Shown piece by piece: positions 37,006 to 45,537 of a stretch of 45,537 bases of DNA (position 1 is its first letter; the number at the start of each line of letters is the position of its first letter). The DNA comes from Acidobacteriota bacterium (GTDB taxonomy: Bacteria; Acidobacteriota; Polarisedimenticolia; JACPZX01). Location: positions 1 to 45,537 of the forward strand of contig JACPZX010000035.1 of the NCBI GenBank assembly GCA_016195325.1, given 5' to 3'. Below the pieces are notes generated by a model. That model had not been told where the DNA came from. It ran no database searches and worked only from the letters and a program-made list of their open reading frames with translations. A program made the translations under genes and the position numbers.

Positions 37006-38042
37006 TGCGAAAGACGGTCGCCGTCCTCGTCGCCCTCCTCGCGGCATCCCCCGGCTTCACGTGCACCACGGTCGTCATCCCCGCCGTCGACGGCGCCGTC
37101 GTCGCCTACAACTACGAGTTCCACCCCTCCGAGGGGCTCGTCCTCGTCAACAAGCGCGGGACGTCGAAACGGAGCCGGGTCGATGTCGGGGGCGCCGCGT
37201 GGACCTCGAAGTTCGCGAGCGTCACCTTCAACCAGTTCGGGCGCGACAACCCGACCACGGGGATGAACGAGGCGGGGCTGATGGTCTCCCTCATGTGGCT
37301 CGACGGGACGAAGTACCCGGCCGCCGACGCGCGACCGGCGGCGGCGATCCTCGAGTGGATCCAGGCCAACCTCGACACGCGCGGGTCCGTCGCCGAGGTC
37401 GTCCTCGGCCTCGAGGCGATCCGCCCCGTGGGGGACACGCCCATCCACTACTTCTTCGCCGACGCCTCAGGGGATGCGGCCGTCGTCGAGTTCCTGAAGG
37501 GGAGGGCCGTCGTCCATCGCGGGGATTCGCTTCCCGTGAAGGCGCTCGCCAACTCGACGTACGAGGCGTCGATCGACGCCTGGCGCGAGGCGCAGGGGAA
37601 GAGCTGGTACCGGGGACGAGACGGCTCGCTCGATCGGTTCGTCCGGGGGGCGAGGCGAGCGGCAGGTGAAGGGGACGCGGTCGCGCGCGGGTTCGCGGTC
37701 CTTTCCGACGTGGCCCAGCCCGGCTTCACGCGCTGGAGCGTCGTCTACGATCTGCGCGCGCGCGTCGTCCACTTCAAGTCGGATTTGAACCCCGAGATCC
37801 GCACCGTCTCGCTCGGCGCCTTCGACCTCTCGTGCGTGACGCCCGTGCAGATGCTCGACGTCACGGCTCGCGGAAGCGGCGACGTCCGCGCGCAGTTCCG
37901 CGATTACACGCGGGCCGCGAACCGCGCTCTGATCGAGGCCTCGTTCGCGAAGACGCCGTTCCTCAAGGAGACTCCCGTCTCGAGGGAAGACGCGCTCGCG
38001 GCGTTCCCCGACGAGGCGTCGACCTGCTCTCTCTCCCGATGA
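37005..38042 (+). CDS. Secreted linear-amide C-N hydrolase (choloylglycine hydrolase-like Ntn)
   Basis: A 345-residue protein from ATG 37005, which overlaps the ADOP stop; a GTG three bases upstream is the alternative. A short signal peptide ends at FTC, so the mature protein would begin with the nucleophilic Cys (CTTVVIPA), as in the choloylglycine/acid-ceramidase Ntn family. Family features are VAYNYEFHPSEGLVLVNKRG (the Asn-x-x-x region), the Asn in FNQFGRDNPTTGMNEAGLMVSLMWL, and a later ANSTYEASI motif holding the third conserved Asn. It probably cleaves an amide bond in a periplasmic small molecule or peptide; bile-salt activity should not be assumed. It ends 13 bases from the convergent barrel gene. 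Confidence 0.85.
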   Translation: MRKTVAVLVALLAASPGFTCTTVVIPAVDGAVVAYNYEFHPSEGLVLVNKRGTSKRSRVDVGGAAWTSKFASVTFNQFGRDNPTTGMNEAGLMVSLMWLDGTKYPAADARPAAAILEWIQANLDTRGSVAEVVLGLEAIRPVGDTPIHYFFADASGDAAVVEFLKGRAVVHRGDSLPVKALANSTYEASIDAWREAQGKSWYRGRDGSLDRFVRGARRAAGEGDAVARGFAVLSDVAQPGFTRWSVVYDLRARVVHFKSDLNPEIRTVSLGAFDLSCVTPVQMLDVTARGSGDVRAQFRDYTRAANRALIEASFAKTPFLKETPVSREDALAAFPDEASTCSLSR

Positions 38043-38055
38043 CCCCGCGGTCGCG

Positions 38056-39525
38056 TCACCGCCGGGGCTGCCACCCGATGGAGAGGGCGAACCCCGCGCC
38101 CGAGGGAAAGGTCGCAGGCGGCGAGGTTCCGTTCGACGCCGTCCGCTGGACGTCGCGGGTCGAGAGGGCGCCGGAGAAGGCGAGCTCGAAGGCCCCCATC
38201 CTGAACCCGACACCTCCCGTGTAGACGAGAGGGCTCCCGCTTGCGGCGAGATTCCTGTATCCCCCCGCCCGGAGCTCGAGGAAGCGCAGCACGACGAACT
38301 CGGCGCCGACGCTGCCGTAGCGGAACTTGAGGCCGTTGACGACCTGAGAGTCGATCTCGTTCAGGTCGAGATCTCCCGCGACGGTGATCCAGCCTTTTGG
38401 CGACCAGGCGGCGCCGCCGCGGATCTGCCTTTCCAGCTTGAAGGAGCCCCCGCCCCCCGCGTAGTCGAACTCGGGCGCGTTGACGTTCGTCGCCGTCGCC
38501 CCGAGGCGCAGTCCCGCGGACGCCTTCCAGAGCACGCCGAGGTCCACGCCGATCCGGCTCGACACCTCCCGGTTGTCGCGATCGCGCAGGTCGTCGCCGA
38601 GGCTCTTCCCCTGCTGGAGGTCGTCCACGACGAACGACTTGCGAAACGTCTCTCCCCTCATGTCCTTGACGCTCACCCCGGCCGCGAGCCGGTCGCCGAG
38701 GATCTGTCGGGAATACGTGCCGGCGATCTGTTCGACGAGGAGGGCGCGCACGTCGACTCCCGATCCGTTGGTGAGGAGCGACGGGCCGTTGCCGGCCGTC
38801 TCGGTGACGATGCGCGTGAGGAGGCTGCGCGCTCGCGAGTCCCCCTGGAGCTTCCCGGCGCCGGCGTCGACGACGAGCTGCTCGGACTGCGCGGCGGTCA
38901 GCGAGCCGCCGGAGGCGGTCACGAGGCTCGCGGCGAATCCCTGGCAGAAGGCGTTGCCGCCGCAGTCGTCGGGAGTGGAGGGAATCGCCGCAGCGAACCC
39001 GCCGGTGCCGAGAGACAGCCCCGTCGTGAGATCGATGGTGGGGGAGATGCCGCCGTAGGCGAAGGCCGAGGCGGAGACTCCCCACGCGCCGAACCGGAGC
39101 GCCGGGCCGAGGCTCGCCCTCGCGCTGAGGCCCTGGCCCGGGTCACCGAGCGCCGGGACGCGGTAGAGAAAGGCGTCGAGGGCGGCGGCGCGCTGGGCGG
39201 GAGTGACGGTGCCGCTGTTGAGCGCCGTCTGGATGTTCGAGAGGCTGAGCTTGTCGAAATCGTTCCGGATCGCATCCCCGGTCGCGAGGACGTTCCCGTC
39301 GATGGCGACGTTCAGATCGAGGAGGGGGAACGTCAGATCCCACCTCGGCTCGAAGGCGAAGGCGGCGGGATTGCCGAAGGCGGCGGAGGCGTCCCGGGAG
39401 GAGGCGACGACCGATCCTCCCATCGCCTCGGCGCGCGTTCCGTAGACGAGGCGCTCCTGCGCCGCGGCCGGCATCACCGTCACGGCCAGCAGGAGAAGAG
39501 AGCCGAGCCACCGGGGGATTCTCAC
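38056..39525 (-). CDS. Outer-membrane beta-barrel protein, TraF/PorV-like
   Basis: A 489-residue protein from GTG 39525, with AGGAGG seven bases upstream. The signal peptide ends VMPAAAQ at about residue 22. The mature N-terminus, YGTRAEAMGGSVVASSRDASAAFGNPAAF, carries the pattern shared by TraF-like and PorV/FadL-like barrels (AMGGAxVA...D..A...NPA). Many alternating beta segments follow, and the last residue region GAGFALSIGWQPRR fits a barrel end, although the C-terminal residue is Arg rather than Phe. A helical insertion lies at about 165-260. It is probably a surface transport or assembly protein of a diderm envelope. The exact subfamily is uncertain. Confidence 0.78.
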   Translation of the reverse strand: MRIPRWLGSLLLLAVTVMPAAAQERLVYGTRAEAMGGSVVASSRDASAAFGNPAAFAFEPRWDLTFPLLDLNVAIDGNVLATGDAIRNDFDKLSLSNIQTALNSGTVTPAQRAAALDAFLYRVPALGDPGQGLSARASLGPALRFGAWGVSASAFAYGGISPTIDLTTGLSLGTGGFAAAIPSTPDDCGGNAFCQGFAASLVTASGGSLTAAQSEQLVVDAGAGKLQGDSRARSLLTRIVTETAGNGPSLLTNGSGVDVRALLVEQIAGTYSRQILGDRLAAGVSVKDMRGETFRKSFVVDDLQQGKSLGDDLRDRDNREVSSRIGVDLGVLWKASAGLRLGATATNVNAPEFDYAGGGGSFKLERQIRGGAAWSPKGWITVAGDLDLNEIDSQVVNGLKFRYGSVGAEFVVLRFLELRAGGYRNLAASGSPLVYTGGVGFRMGAFELAFSGALSTRDVQRTASNGTSPPATFPSGAGFALSIGWQPRR

Positions 39526-39608
39526 GACCGGGCCTCCTCACGAAGGCTTCCTGAACCGTCCGTCGGTCCGGAGCGGCAGCCATGATGCCACCGGTCGTGA
39601 TCTTCCGC

Positions 39609-39884
39609 CTACCTCGCGATCGTGAACGAAGCGATCGGCGCCGCGTTGATCTCGTCGGCGGTCATGTGGAGCGCGATCACGCGCCAGTAGACCGTGTTCG
39701 TGGCCGCCCCGAGGTCGAGGATGTCGCGCCAGTCGTTGGCGCTCGGCTTGTACTGATCTCCTGGTGTGGTTCGCCTTCCGCTGTTGAGGACGGGGACGAA
39801 GGGGCAGCCCGTCGACGAGAACTCGACGCGGAGGCGCCCTCCCGGCGTCGCCTCGAAGGCGAACTCCAGATACCGCGATCCCTC
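39609..39884 (-). pseudogene. C-terminal remnant of a surface beta-sandwich protein
   Basis: On the minus strand, 91 codons before a TAG/TGA-type stop read as good protein: YLEFAFEATPGGRLRVEFSS, then YKPSANDWRDILDLG and NTVYWRVIALHMTADEIN. The W-x-x-I-L...VYWRV ending is typical of FN3-like domains at the end of large bacterial surface proteins. Upstream in this frame the sequence turns Pro/Arg-rich with no start codon or signal peptide, so the N-terminal part is missing. A one-base change in the six-G run near 39895 would join it to a frame starting at 40012, but that part does not look coding. It is wedged between the barrel gene and the second ADOP gene. Confidence 0.5.
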
Positions 39885-40040
39885 CCCCCGGTCAAGCGCG
39901 CACCCGCCCCCGCGCGTGCCGCCGGGAATAAACCGACGACAGATCGACGTTTCAAGCCGCGGGGGCGAAGGGACACTCCGGAAGGCCCCGAAAACACTTC
40001 GAAGGCCGGCACGTAAGATAAGGTCCTGGAGGTCCCACTC

Positions 40041-42497
40041 GTGATCGCGCAGGACGTCCGTTACGGTTTCAGGCAGCTTTACCGGAGCCCGGGGTTCGCG
40101 GCGGCCGTCATCCTGACGCTCGCCCTCGGCATCGGCGCGAACACCGCGATCTTCAGCGTCGTCGAGGCGGTTCTGCTCCGCCCCCTCCCGTACCGCGACG
40201 CGTCGCGTCTCGTGAAGATCGTCGCCGGCAGCCCGGGGGTGGGGCTGAAGGATGTCGCCACGTCCCCCGTGGAGCTTCAGGACCTCCGGGCACTGACCGG
40301 CGTCTTCGACGACGTCAGCGTCGTCTGGCCCGTGAGCGTCAACCTGACGGGGGCGAAAGAGCCGGCTCGGCTCGAGCTTCTCGGCGTGAGCCCGAACTAC
40401 TTCTCGATGCTGGGAGCCGCTCCGCAGATCGGGAGGCTCTTCGGCTCCCAGGACGTGGCCGAGGGGTTCGCCGAGGCGGTGGTGATAAGCGACGGCCTGT
40501 GGCGCCGATCGTACGGCGCCGATCCTTTCGTGCTCGGGCGGCGCGTGAGGCTCGACAACGACATCTACACGATCGTCGGCGTCCTCCCCCGAGGGTTCCG
40601 GCATCCGGGAAAGACCGTCGCCGGCGACGTGGACGTCTGGGCGGCGGCGGGGTTCACCGCGAACCCCTTCCCGAAGCCGGCGAGGAACGCGCGCTTCCTT
40701 CCCGGCCTCATCGGAAGGCTCAGCCCGTCGACGGACCTCGACGCCGCGCAGGCCCGGCTCGCCGCGCTCTCGGCCCGGCTCCGCCAGGATTTCCCGAACG
40801 ACTATCCGGCGCAGGGGAGGTTCACCGTCGAAGTCCAGCCCCTCCAGGAATCGCTCGTGGGAGACATCCGGCCCATGCTCCTCGTGCTGATGGGAGCGGT
40901 CACCCTGATCATCCTCGTGGCGTCGGTGAACATCGCCAACCTCCTTCTCGCGCGCGCGTCGGGAAGGGAGCGCGAGATCGCCGTGAGGCTGGCGCTCGGC
41001 GCGACCCCGGGGCGAATCGTCTCCCAGCTCGTCACCGAAGCCATGCTCCTCTCGCTCGTCGCGGGCGCCGTCGGGCTCTCGGCGGCCGGCGCGGGGATGG
41101 CTCTCGTCGTGAGGCTCCTGCCGCCTCAGGTGGCCCGCCTCGCCGACGCCTCCGTCGACGTGCAGGTCGTCGCCTTCGCCCTCGGCATCTCGCTCCTCAC
41201 CGGCGCGGCCTTCGGCCTCGCCCCGGCGCTCCAGGCGTCGCGCGGCGATCTCGTCCGCGGGATCCGCGAGGGGTCGTGGGGATCCGGCCACGGGGCCCGC
41301 ACGAACCGGCTGCGCGCCGCGCTCATCGTCACCGAGCTGGCGCTCGCCGTCGTGCTGATGGTGGGGGCGGGTCTCCTCGTCCGCACCTTCTGGTCGCTCG
41401 CGCGCGAGTACCCCGGGTTCAATCCCGCGGGGGTCGTCACCGCCGGCGTGTGGCTCCCGGTCCCGAACGACCCGAACGCGGACCTCTACGCCGCGCCCGA
41501 GGCCAGAAACCATTTCGTCCGCGAGAGCCTGAGGCGGGTGAGCGCCCTCCCCGGCATCGAGCAGGCGGCGATCACCTCGGCGCTTCCCGCCACCGGCCAG
41601 ACCTTCAGCGTCGCGCTGGCCGTCGAGAAGCGCCCCGTCGAGTCGTCGGCAGACCTGAGGGCGGAGCTGATCGCCGTGAGCCCCGAGTATCTCAACGTCA
41701 TGCGAACGGCCCTCGTGCGAGGGCGCTTCTTCACCGAGGCCGACGACGCGAACAAGCCGGCGGTCGCCCTCATCGACGAGAGCTCCGCGCGGCGGTTCTG
41801 GGACACCGCGGATCCGGTCGGCGAGAGGGTGCGGTTCGGCCAGAACCCCAACGCGCCGTGGATCACCGTGGTCGGCGTCGTCGGCGACGTGAAGCACGAC
41901 GGCCTCGAGACCGGGGGGGTGCCGCACCTGTACCGGCCCGTCTACCAGGTGGGGGTCCGCGCCGTGAACTTCGTGCTTCGTACCGCGCTCCCCGCGGCGG
42001 CCCTCGAGCCGCTCATCCGCCGCGAAGTCCAGAGCGTCGATCCGACGCTTCCCATCTTCAAGGTCCAGACGATGGACGATGTCATGAGCGGCTCCCTCGC
42101 GCCGCGGCGCCTCTCCGCCCAGATGATCGGCGCCTTCGCGGCGCTGTCGCTCCTCCTCGCCTCCATCGGCATCTACGGCCTCCTCGCGTACATGGTCGGC
42201 CAGAGATCCCGCGAGATCGGCGTGAGGATGGCGCTCGGCGCCCGCCCGGTCGACATTCTCACGCTGATCCTGAGGAGCGGAGCGCTCCTCGCTGGGACGG
42301 GCGTCGCCCTGGGGCTCGTCTTCTCGGCGATCGCCGCCCCGGCGCTCGCGAGCCAGCTCTACGGCGTGCGCCCGATCGACCCCGCGGTCTTTCTCGTGGT
42401 CCCCCTCGTTCTCTTCGGGGTGGCGATCGCGGCCAGCTTCATCCCCGCACGCCGCGCCTCGCGGGTCGACCCCATCATCGTCCTGCACGAGGGGTGA
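40041..42497 (+). CDS. Second orphan duplicated FtsX/MacB-type permease (ADOP family)
   Basis: An 818-residue relative of the protein at 34609. GTG 40041 follows GGAGGT by seven bases. It opens DVRYGFRQLYRSPGFA and [21 protein letters not shown], with a MacB-like periplasmic domain at about 50-265. The first FtsX core ([24 protein letters not shown]) lies at about 295-320 and the second (YMVGQRSREIGVRMALGARP) at about 715-735, ending RVDPIIVLHEG. DDANKPAVALIDESSARRFW and [14 protein letters not shown] are standard for the family. It shares the layout of the first ADOP but is clearly diverged from it, so this is an old duplication. No partner ATPase is adjacent; the ABC gene downstream is a complete exporter of its own. 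Confidence 0.92.
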   Translation: MIAQDVRYGFRQLYRSPGFAAAVILTLALGIGANTAIFSVVEAVLLRPLPYRDASRLVKIVAGSPGVGLKDVATSPVELQDLRALTGVFDDVSVVWPVSVNLTGAKEPARLELLGVSPNYFSMLGAAPQIGRLFGSQDVAEGFAEAVVISDGLWRRSYGADPFVLGRRVRLDNDIYTIVGVLPRGFRHPGKTVAGDVDVWAAAGFTANPFPKPARNARFLPGLIGRLSPSTDLDAAQARLAALSARLRQDFPNDYPAQGRFTVEVQPLQESLVGDIRPMLLVLMGAVTLIILVASVNIANLLLARASGREREIAVRLALGATPGRIVSQLVTEAMLLSLVAGAVGLSAAGAGMALVVRLLPPQVARLADASVDVQVVAFALGISLLTGAAFGLAPALQASRGDLVRGIREGSWGSGHGARTNRLRAALIVTELALAVVLMVGAGLLVRTFWSLAREYPGFNPAGVVTAGVWLPVPNDPNADLYAAPEARNHFVRESLRRVSALPGIEQAAITSALPATGQTFSVALAVEKRPVESSADLRAELIAVSPEYLNVMRTALVRGRFFTEADDANKPAVALIDESSARRFWDTADPVGERVRFGQNPNAPWITVVGVVGDVKHDGLETGGVPHLYRPVYQVGVRAVNFVLRTALPAAALEPLIRREVQSVDPTLPIFKVQTMDDVMSGSLAPRRLSAQMIGAFAALSLLLASIGIYGLLAYMVGQRSREIGVRMALGARPVDILTLILRSGALLAGTGVALGLVFSAIAAPALASQLYGVRPIDPAVFLVVPLVLFGVAIAASFIPARRASRVDPIIVLHEG

Positions 42498-42516
42498 AGA
42501 CGGGACCGCGGTGCCA

Positions 42517-42522
42517 TAGACT
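42517..42522 (+). promoter_or_regulatory. -10 element 6 bases before ATG 42529
   Basis: TAGACT at 42517-42522 is followed by six bases and the ATG of the ABC exporter. No Shine-Dalgarno is present. The spacing is identical to that at 3862-3867 and 3833-3838 and suggests a leaderless transcript. Confidence 0.4.
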
Positions 42523-42528
42523 GTCCCG

Positions 42529-44331
42529 ATGTTCCACTTCAACTACGAGGACGCGCCGAAGGGGCTGAAGCCCACCCGCGGCGACTTCGCGCGGATCGCG
42601 CGCTACCTCCTCCCCGCGTGGCGACCGTCGGCCCTCATCCTCGGGATCATCCTCGTGTCGTCTCTCCTCGGGCTGATCCCGCCGCTCCTGATCCGCGACA
42701 TCATCGATCGCGCCATCCCGCAGAAGGACGGCGCCCTCCTCAACTGGCTCATCGCCGCGATGATCGGCGTGCCGCTCGCGAGCGGCCTCCTCGGCGTGTG
42801 GATGAACTACCTCGTGACGGTGATGAGCCAGGAGGTGATGTTCGGGCTCCGGGGGGACATGTACGGGAGGCTCCTGAGGCAGAGCCTGAGGTTCTTCACC
42901 AACCACAAGTCGGGGGAGATCCTCTCGCGCATCCAGAACGACGTCGGCGGCGTGCAGGGGGTGGTCGGCGGGACGCTGGTGGCGCTCGTGTCGAACGGCG
43001 TCACCGTGGTCACGACCCTCGTCGTCATCTTCCGGATCGACTGGCGCCTCTCGCTGATCGCGGTGGGGGTGCTGCCGCTCTTCATCCTGCCGACGCGGCG
43101 GGTCGGCCAGATCCGGAGCCGCCTCGCGAAGCAGACGGCCGAGCGCCTCGCGGAGCTGACCGCCTATCTTCAAGAAACGCTCTCGGTGAGCGGCTACCTC
43201 CTCTCACGCCTCTTCGGCGCCCAGAGCTACGAGAAGAAGCGCTTCCTCGACAAGGCGGCGTCGGTGCGCGATCTCCAGATCCAGCAGGGGATGGCGGGCC
43301 GGTGGTTCCTGATGTGGCTGATCATGTTCGGGAGCATCGGGCCGGCGCTCATCTTCCTGTTCGGCGGCCACGGCGTCATCGCGGGGCGCATCACGATCGG
43401 GACGATCGTCGCCTTCACGTCGTACCTCGGGCGGCTCTACGGCCCCGCCTCCGCCCTGGTCAACGTGCACGTGGACGTGATGAGCGCGGTCGCCCTCTTC
43501 CGGAGGATCTTCGAGTACCTCGACCTCCCCGTCGAGATCGCGGAGCCGGCGAATCCAATCCGCCTCTCGAGCCCGCGAGGGGAGATGCGCTTCGAGAGCG
43601 TCTCGATGGGGTACGACGGGACGCGCCTCACGCTCGAGGACGTCTCCTTCGAGGCGCTCCCCGGGCAGATGGTGGCGCTGGTCGGGCCGAGCGGCGCCGG
43701 GAAGACGACGCTCACGTACCTCGCGACGCGCCTCTACGATCCCTCGAAGGGACGCGTCACCTTCGACGGCGTCGATCTCAAGGACATGGCGATCGAGGAT
43801 CTCGCCGGCCTCACGGCCAAGGTGACGCAGGAGACGACCCTCTTCCACGCGACCGTCGAGGAGAACCTCAGGTACGCGAAGCCCGCGGCGACGAAGGAGG
43901 ATCTCGAGGCGGCCTGCCGCCTCGCGCAGATCCAGGACGTGATCGAGAAGCTCCCCGACGGGCTCAAGACCGTCGTCGGCGAGCGCGGGTACAAGCTCTC
44001 GGGAGGGGAGAAGCAGCGCCTCGCCCTCGCCCGAGTCGTGCTCCGGAACCCGAAGCTCCTCATCCTCGACGAGGCGACGTCGTCCCTCGACTCGCACTCC
44101 GAGGCCCTGATCCAGAAGGCCCTCGAGCCGCTCCTCACGGGGCGCACCAGCCTCGTCATCGCGCACCGCCTCAGCACGATATTGAAGGCCGATCTCATCC
44201 TCGTGATGGACGGCGGCCGCATCGTGGAGCGCGGCACGCACGCCTCCCTTCTCGCGCGCGGCGGCCTCTACGCGAAGCTCTACGAGCAGCAGTTCGCGGG
44301 GGCCGAGTCGGGGCAGTGGATCGGGGCGTAG
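42529..44331 (+). CDS. ABC exporter (fused permease-ATPase, MsbA/multidrug type)
   Basis: A 600-residue half-transporter. Six helices lie at about residues 25-320 (ALILGIILVSSLLGLIPPLLI, WRLSLIAVGVLPLFILPTRR). The nucleotide-binding domain then carries Walker A VGPSGAGKTTLTYLATRLY at about 384, a Q-loop in VTQETTLFHATVEENLRY, the signature YKLSGGEKQRLALARV at about 486, Walker B LLILDEATSSLD at about 510, and the switch His in LVIAHRLSTIL. It would work as a homodimer and export lipids, peptides or drugs. A soluble N-terminal stretch (FHFNYEDAPKGLKPTRGD) precedes the first helix. It begins 31 bases after the ADOP gene but has its own -10 element. Confidence 0.95.
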   Translation: MFHFNYEDAPKGLKPTRGDFARIARYLLPAWRPSALILGIILVSSLLGLIPPLLIRDIIDRAIPQKDGALLNWLIAAMIGVPLASGLLGVWMNYLVTVMSQEVMFGLRGDMYGRLLRQSLRFFTNHKSGEILSRIQNDVGGVQGVVGGTLVALVSNGVTVVTTLVVIFRIDWRLSLIAVGVLPLFILPTRRVGQIRSRLAKQTAERLAELTAYLQETLSVSGYLLSRLFGAQSYEKKRFLDKAASVRDLQIQQGMAGRWFLMWLIMFGSIGPALIFLFGGHGVIAGRITIGTIVAFTSYLGRLYGPASALVNVHVDVMSAVALFRRIFEYLDLPVEIAEPANPIRLSSPRGEMRFESVSMGYDGTRLTLEDVSFEALPGQMVALVGPSGAGKTTLTYLATRLYDPSKGRVTFDGVDLKDMAIEDLAGLTAKVTQETTLFHATVEENLRYAKPAATKEDLEAACRLAQIQDVIEKLPDGLKTVVGERGYKLSGGEKQRLALARVVLRNPKLLILDEATSSLDSHSEALIQKALEPLLTGRTSLVIAHRLSTILKADLILVMDGGRIVERGTHASLLARGGLYAKLYEQQFAGAESGQWIGA

Positions 44332-44344
44332 GAGTGCGGGGGGA

Positions 44345-45537
44345 CTAAGGGCGCCACGCCGGGATCTCGAGGACGAACCGCGCGTCCTCGCCGGCCGACG
44401 AGGCGCACGTCACGTCTCCACCGTGCAGGCGGGCGATGTGGCGCGCAAGGGCCAGACCCAGGCCGTGCCCGGCGTGGGCGGCGCGCTCCGGCGCGCTCCG
44501 GAAGAATCGCTCGAAGAGGCGCTCCCTCTCGCCGTCGCCGATTCGCACCCCCGGGCTCGTCACCGACAGGCGCGCCGTCGACGCCGAGATCCCCAGCGCG
44601 ACGCCCACCGTGGATCCGGCGGGCGTGAACTTGCGGGCGTTGTCGACCAGGTTCTCGATGGCGATGCCGAGAAGGCTCTCGTCCCCGCGGACGAGCGCTT
44701 CGTCGGGGAAACTGCCGGAGGCGCCGTCGCCGAGGACCCGCGCCGTCACCTCGCGGGCGAGGTCGGCGAGGTTCACCGCCTCGCCGCGGGGGAGCCCGGA
44801 CTCGCTCTCCCGCGCCATCACGAGGAGCGAGTCGACGAGGCGGACCATGCGGTCGATCTCCCGAATCTGCTGTTCGAGAGCCGAGAGCCCCTTGCCGGTG
44901 GCCTCCCGCGCCGCCTCCTCTGCGTAGAGGCGCATGTTCGTGAGCGGCGTCCTCAGCTCGTGGGAGGCGTTGGCCGCGAACTCGATCTCCCGTGCCAGGG
45001 TCCGGGACAACCTCTCGAGCAGTCGGTGGAAGGCCTCGTCGAGATCGGCAACCTCCGCCGGCTCCTCCGCGCGGACGCGCGCCCGACCCTCGGTCCTCTC
45101 GGAGCTCTGAGGTTCGAGGTCCCGGAGGCTCTTCACCCTTCGGGTGAAGTCGACCAGCGGTCTCGTGGCGCGACGGCCGACCAGCCCGCCGATGCCGGCG
45201 GCGAGAAGAAGGGAGACGGGGAGGGAGAGAAGGAGCGACCAGGCGAAGACGCGGACCACCTGACTCTCGGCGGCGTCCGTCGCCCCGGCGAGGAGGACCG
45301 TCCCGTCGGGAAAGGCGTGGGCCTCGAGGAGCGCGCGCCCGCGGCGGAAGACTCCCGGAGCGGCCGTCGCGGGACCGAGAGGATCTCCCTCGGGGCGCTG
45401 GTAGATCATCTTCCCGCGGCTCCAGACCTCGATCTGGCAGCCGGCGATCGCGCTGTCCTTCAGGGCTTCCTGAGCCGCCTGGTCGAACGGCGTTCCTTCC
45501 TCCTTCGCCTCGGCCTCCACCGGCGCCACGAGGGCCG
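44345..45537 (-). CDS. Two-component sensor histidine kinase (5' end beyond window)
   Basis: The frame is open to the window edge, so the N-terminus is missing; 397 codons are present. Part of an extracytoplasmic sensor comes first (IEVWSRGKMIYQRPEGD), then helix FAWSLLLSLPVSLLLAAGIGGLVG and a HAMP-like linker (RRATRPLVDFTRRVKSLRDLEP). The H-box is FAANASHELRTPLTNMRLYAEEA, the N-box IAIENLVDNARKF, and the G2 box GHGLGLALARHIARLHGG. The G1 box, normally D-x-G-x-G, reads SPGVRIGDGE, so the adenine-binding Asp is replaced by Ser. A response regulator probably lies upstream, outside the window. It converges on the ABC exporter. Confidence 0.92.
   Translation of the reverse strand, partial: ALVAPVEAEAKEEGTPFDQAAQEALKDSAIAGCQIEVWSRGKMIYQRPEGDPLGPATAAPGVFRRGRALLEAHAFPDGTVLLAGATDAAESQVVRVFAWSLLLSLPVSLLLAAGIGGLVGRRATRPLVDFTRRVKSLRDLEPQSSERTEGRARVRAEEPAEVADLDEAFHRLLERLSRTLAREIEFAANASHELRTPLTNMRLYAEEAAREATGKGLSALEQQIREIDRMVRLVDSLLVMARESESGLPRGEAVNLADLAREVTARVLGDGASGSFPDEALVRGDESLLGIAIENLVDNARKFTPAGSTVGVALGISASTARLSVTSPGVRIGDGERERLFERFFRSAPERAAHAGHGLGLALARHIARLHGGDVTCASSAGEDARFVLEIPAWRP

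Noticed and set aside
34450-37047. An 865-codon minus-strand frame opposite the first ADOP gene
   Set aside because: The composition is almost entirely Arg, Glu, Asp, Gly and Ala. Such long antisense frames are expected from strong G/C third-position bias.
39677-40012. A 111-residue minus-strand frame from GTG 40012
   Set aside because: The sequence is Arg/Ser/Pro-rich and lacks a signal peptide or domain. Only the neighbouring frame at 39609-39884 looks like protein.

Overview
The window is a very GC-rich bacterial chromosome segment with dense genes, frequent GTG/TTG starts and many 4-base stop/start overlaps. An Acidobacteriota-like organism is the best guess. The evidence is two 'orphan duplicated' FtsX/MacB-type permeases (the ADOP family, described from Acidobacteria), a VWFA-related secreted protein of the type common in that phylum, a TraF/PorV-like outer-membrane barrel (so probably diderm) and a MopE-motif surface protein. 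I see no rRNA, CRISPR array, transposase or phage module.

Layout. (1) 1-4.8 kb: the 3' part of a DUF2142-type membrane protein; a small cysteine-rich secreted protein behind a near-consensus promoter; and a divergent pair, a polytopic membrane protein with TPRs and a SAM methyltransferase, both apparently translated from leaderless transcripts. (2) 4.8-9.3 kb, minus strand: a membrane-anchored coiled-coil protein, then a tetrapyrrole operon (small zinc-ribbon protein, hemB, hemL, glutaredoxin/GST-N-like protein). (3) 9.2-17.5 kb, plus strand: tRNA(CAT), tilS, ftsH, folP, cdaA, cdaR, glmM and a pdxJ-like gene. This is a classical housekeeping neighbourhood linking c-di-AMP synthesis to cell-wall precursor supply. 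tilS has lost an internal segment with a catalytic motif, and the PdxJ-like protein has lost several active-site residues. (4) 17.5-23.3 kb: an unknown membrane protein with two CxxC pairs, divergent from a protein of about 1518 residues that joins a Ycf48/BNR-like beta-propeller to a membrane KAP-type P-loop NTPase. This fusion is the most unusual object in the window.

(5) 23.3-26.8 kb, minus strand: YceI protein, GT39-like glycosyltransferase and M48 protease. (6) 26.8-31.3 kb, plus strand: TPR protein, VWFA protein, modB and modC, each pair overlapping by 4 bases; no modA is present. (7) 31.3-45.5 kb, a surface/export region: a beta-helix/MopE-motif protein, two ADOP permeases, an Ntn-type C-N hydrolase, an outer-membrane barrel, a remnant of a surface-domain gene, an ABC exporter and a histidine kinase cut by the window end.

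All assignments come from reading motifs by eye; no database search was run. Start codons were chosen from ribosome-binding sites, overlaps with neighbours or -10 elements, and alternatives are given where they matter.
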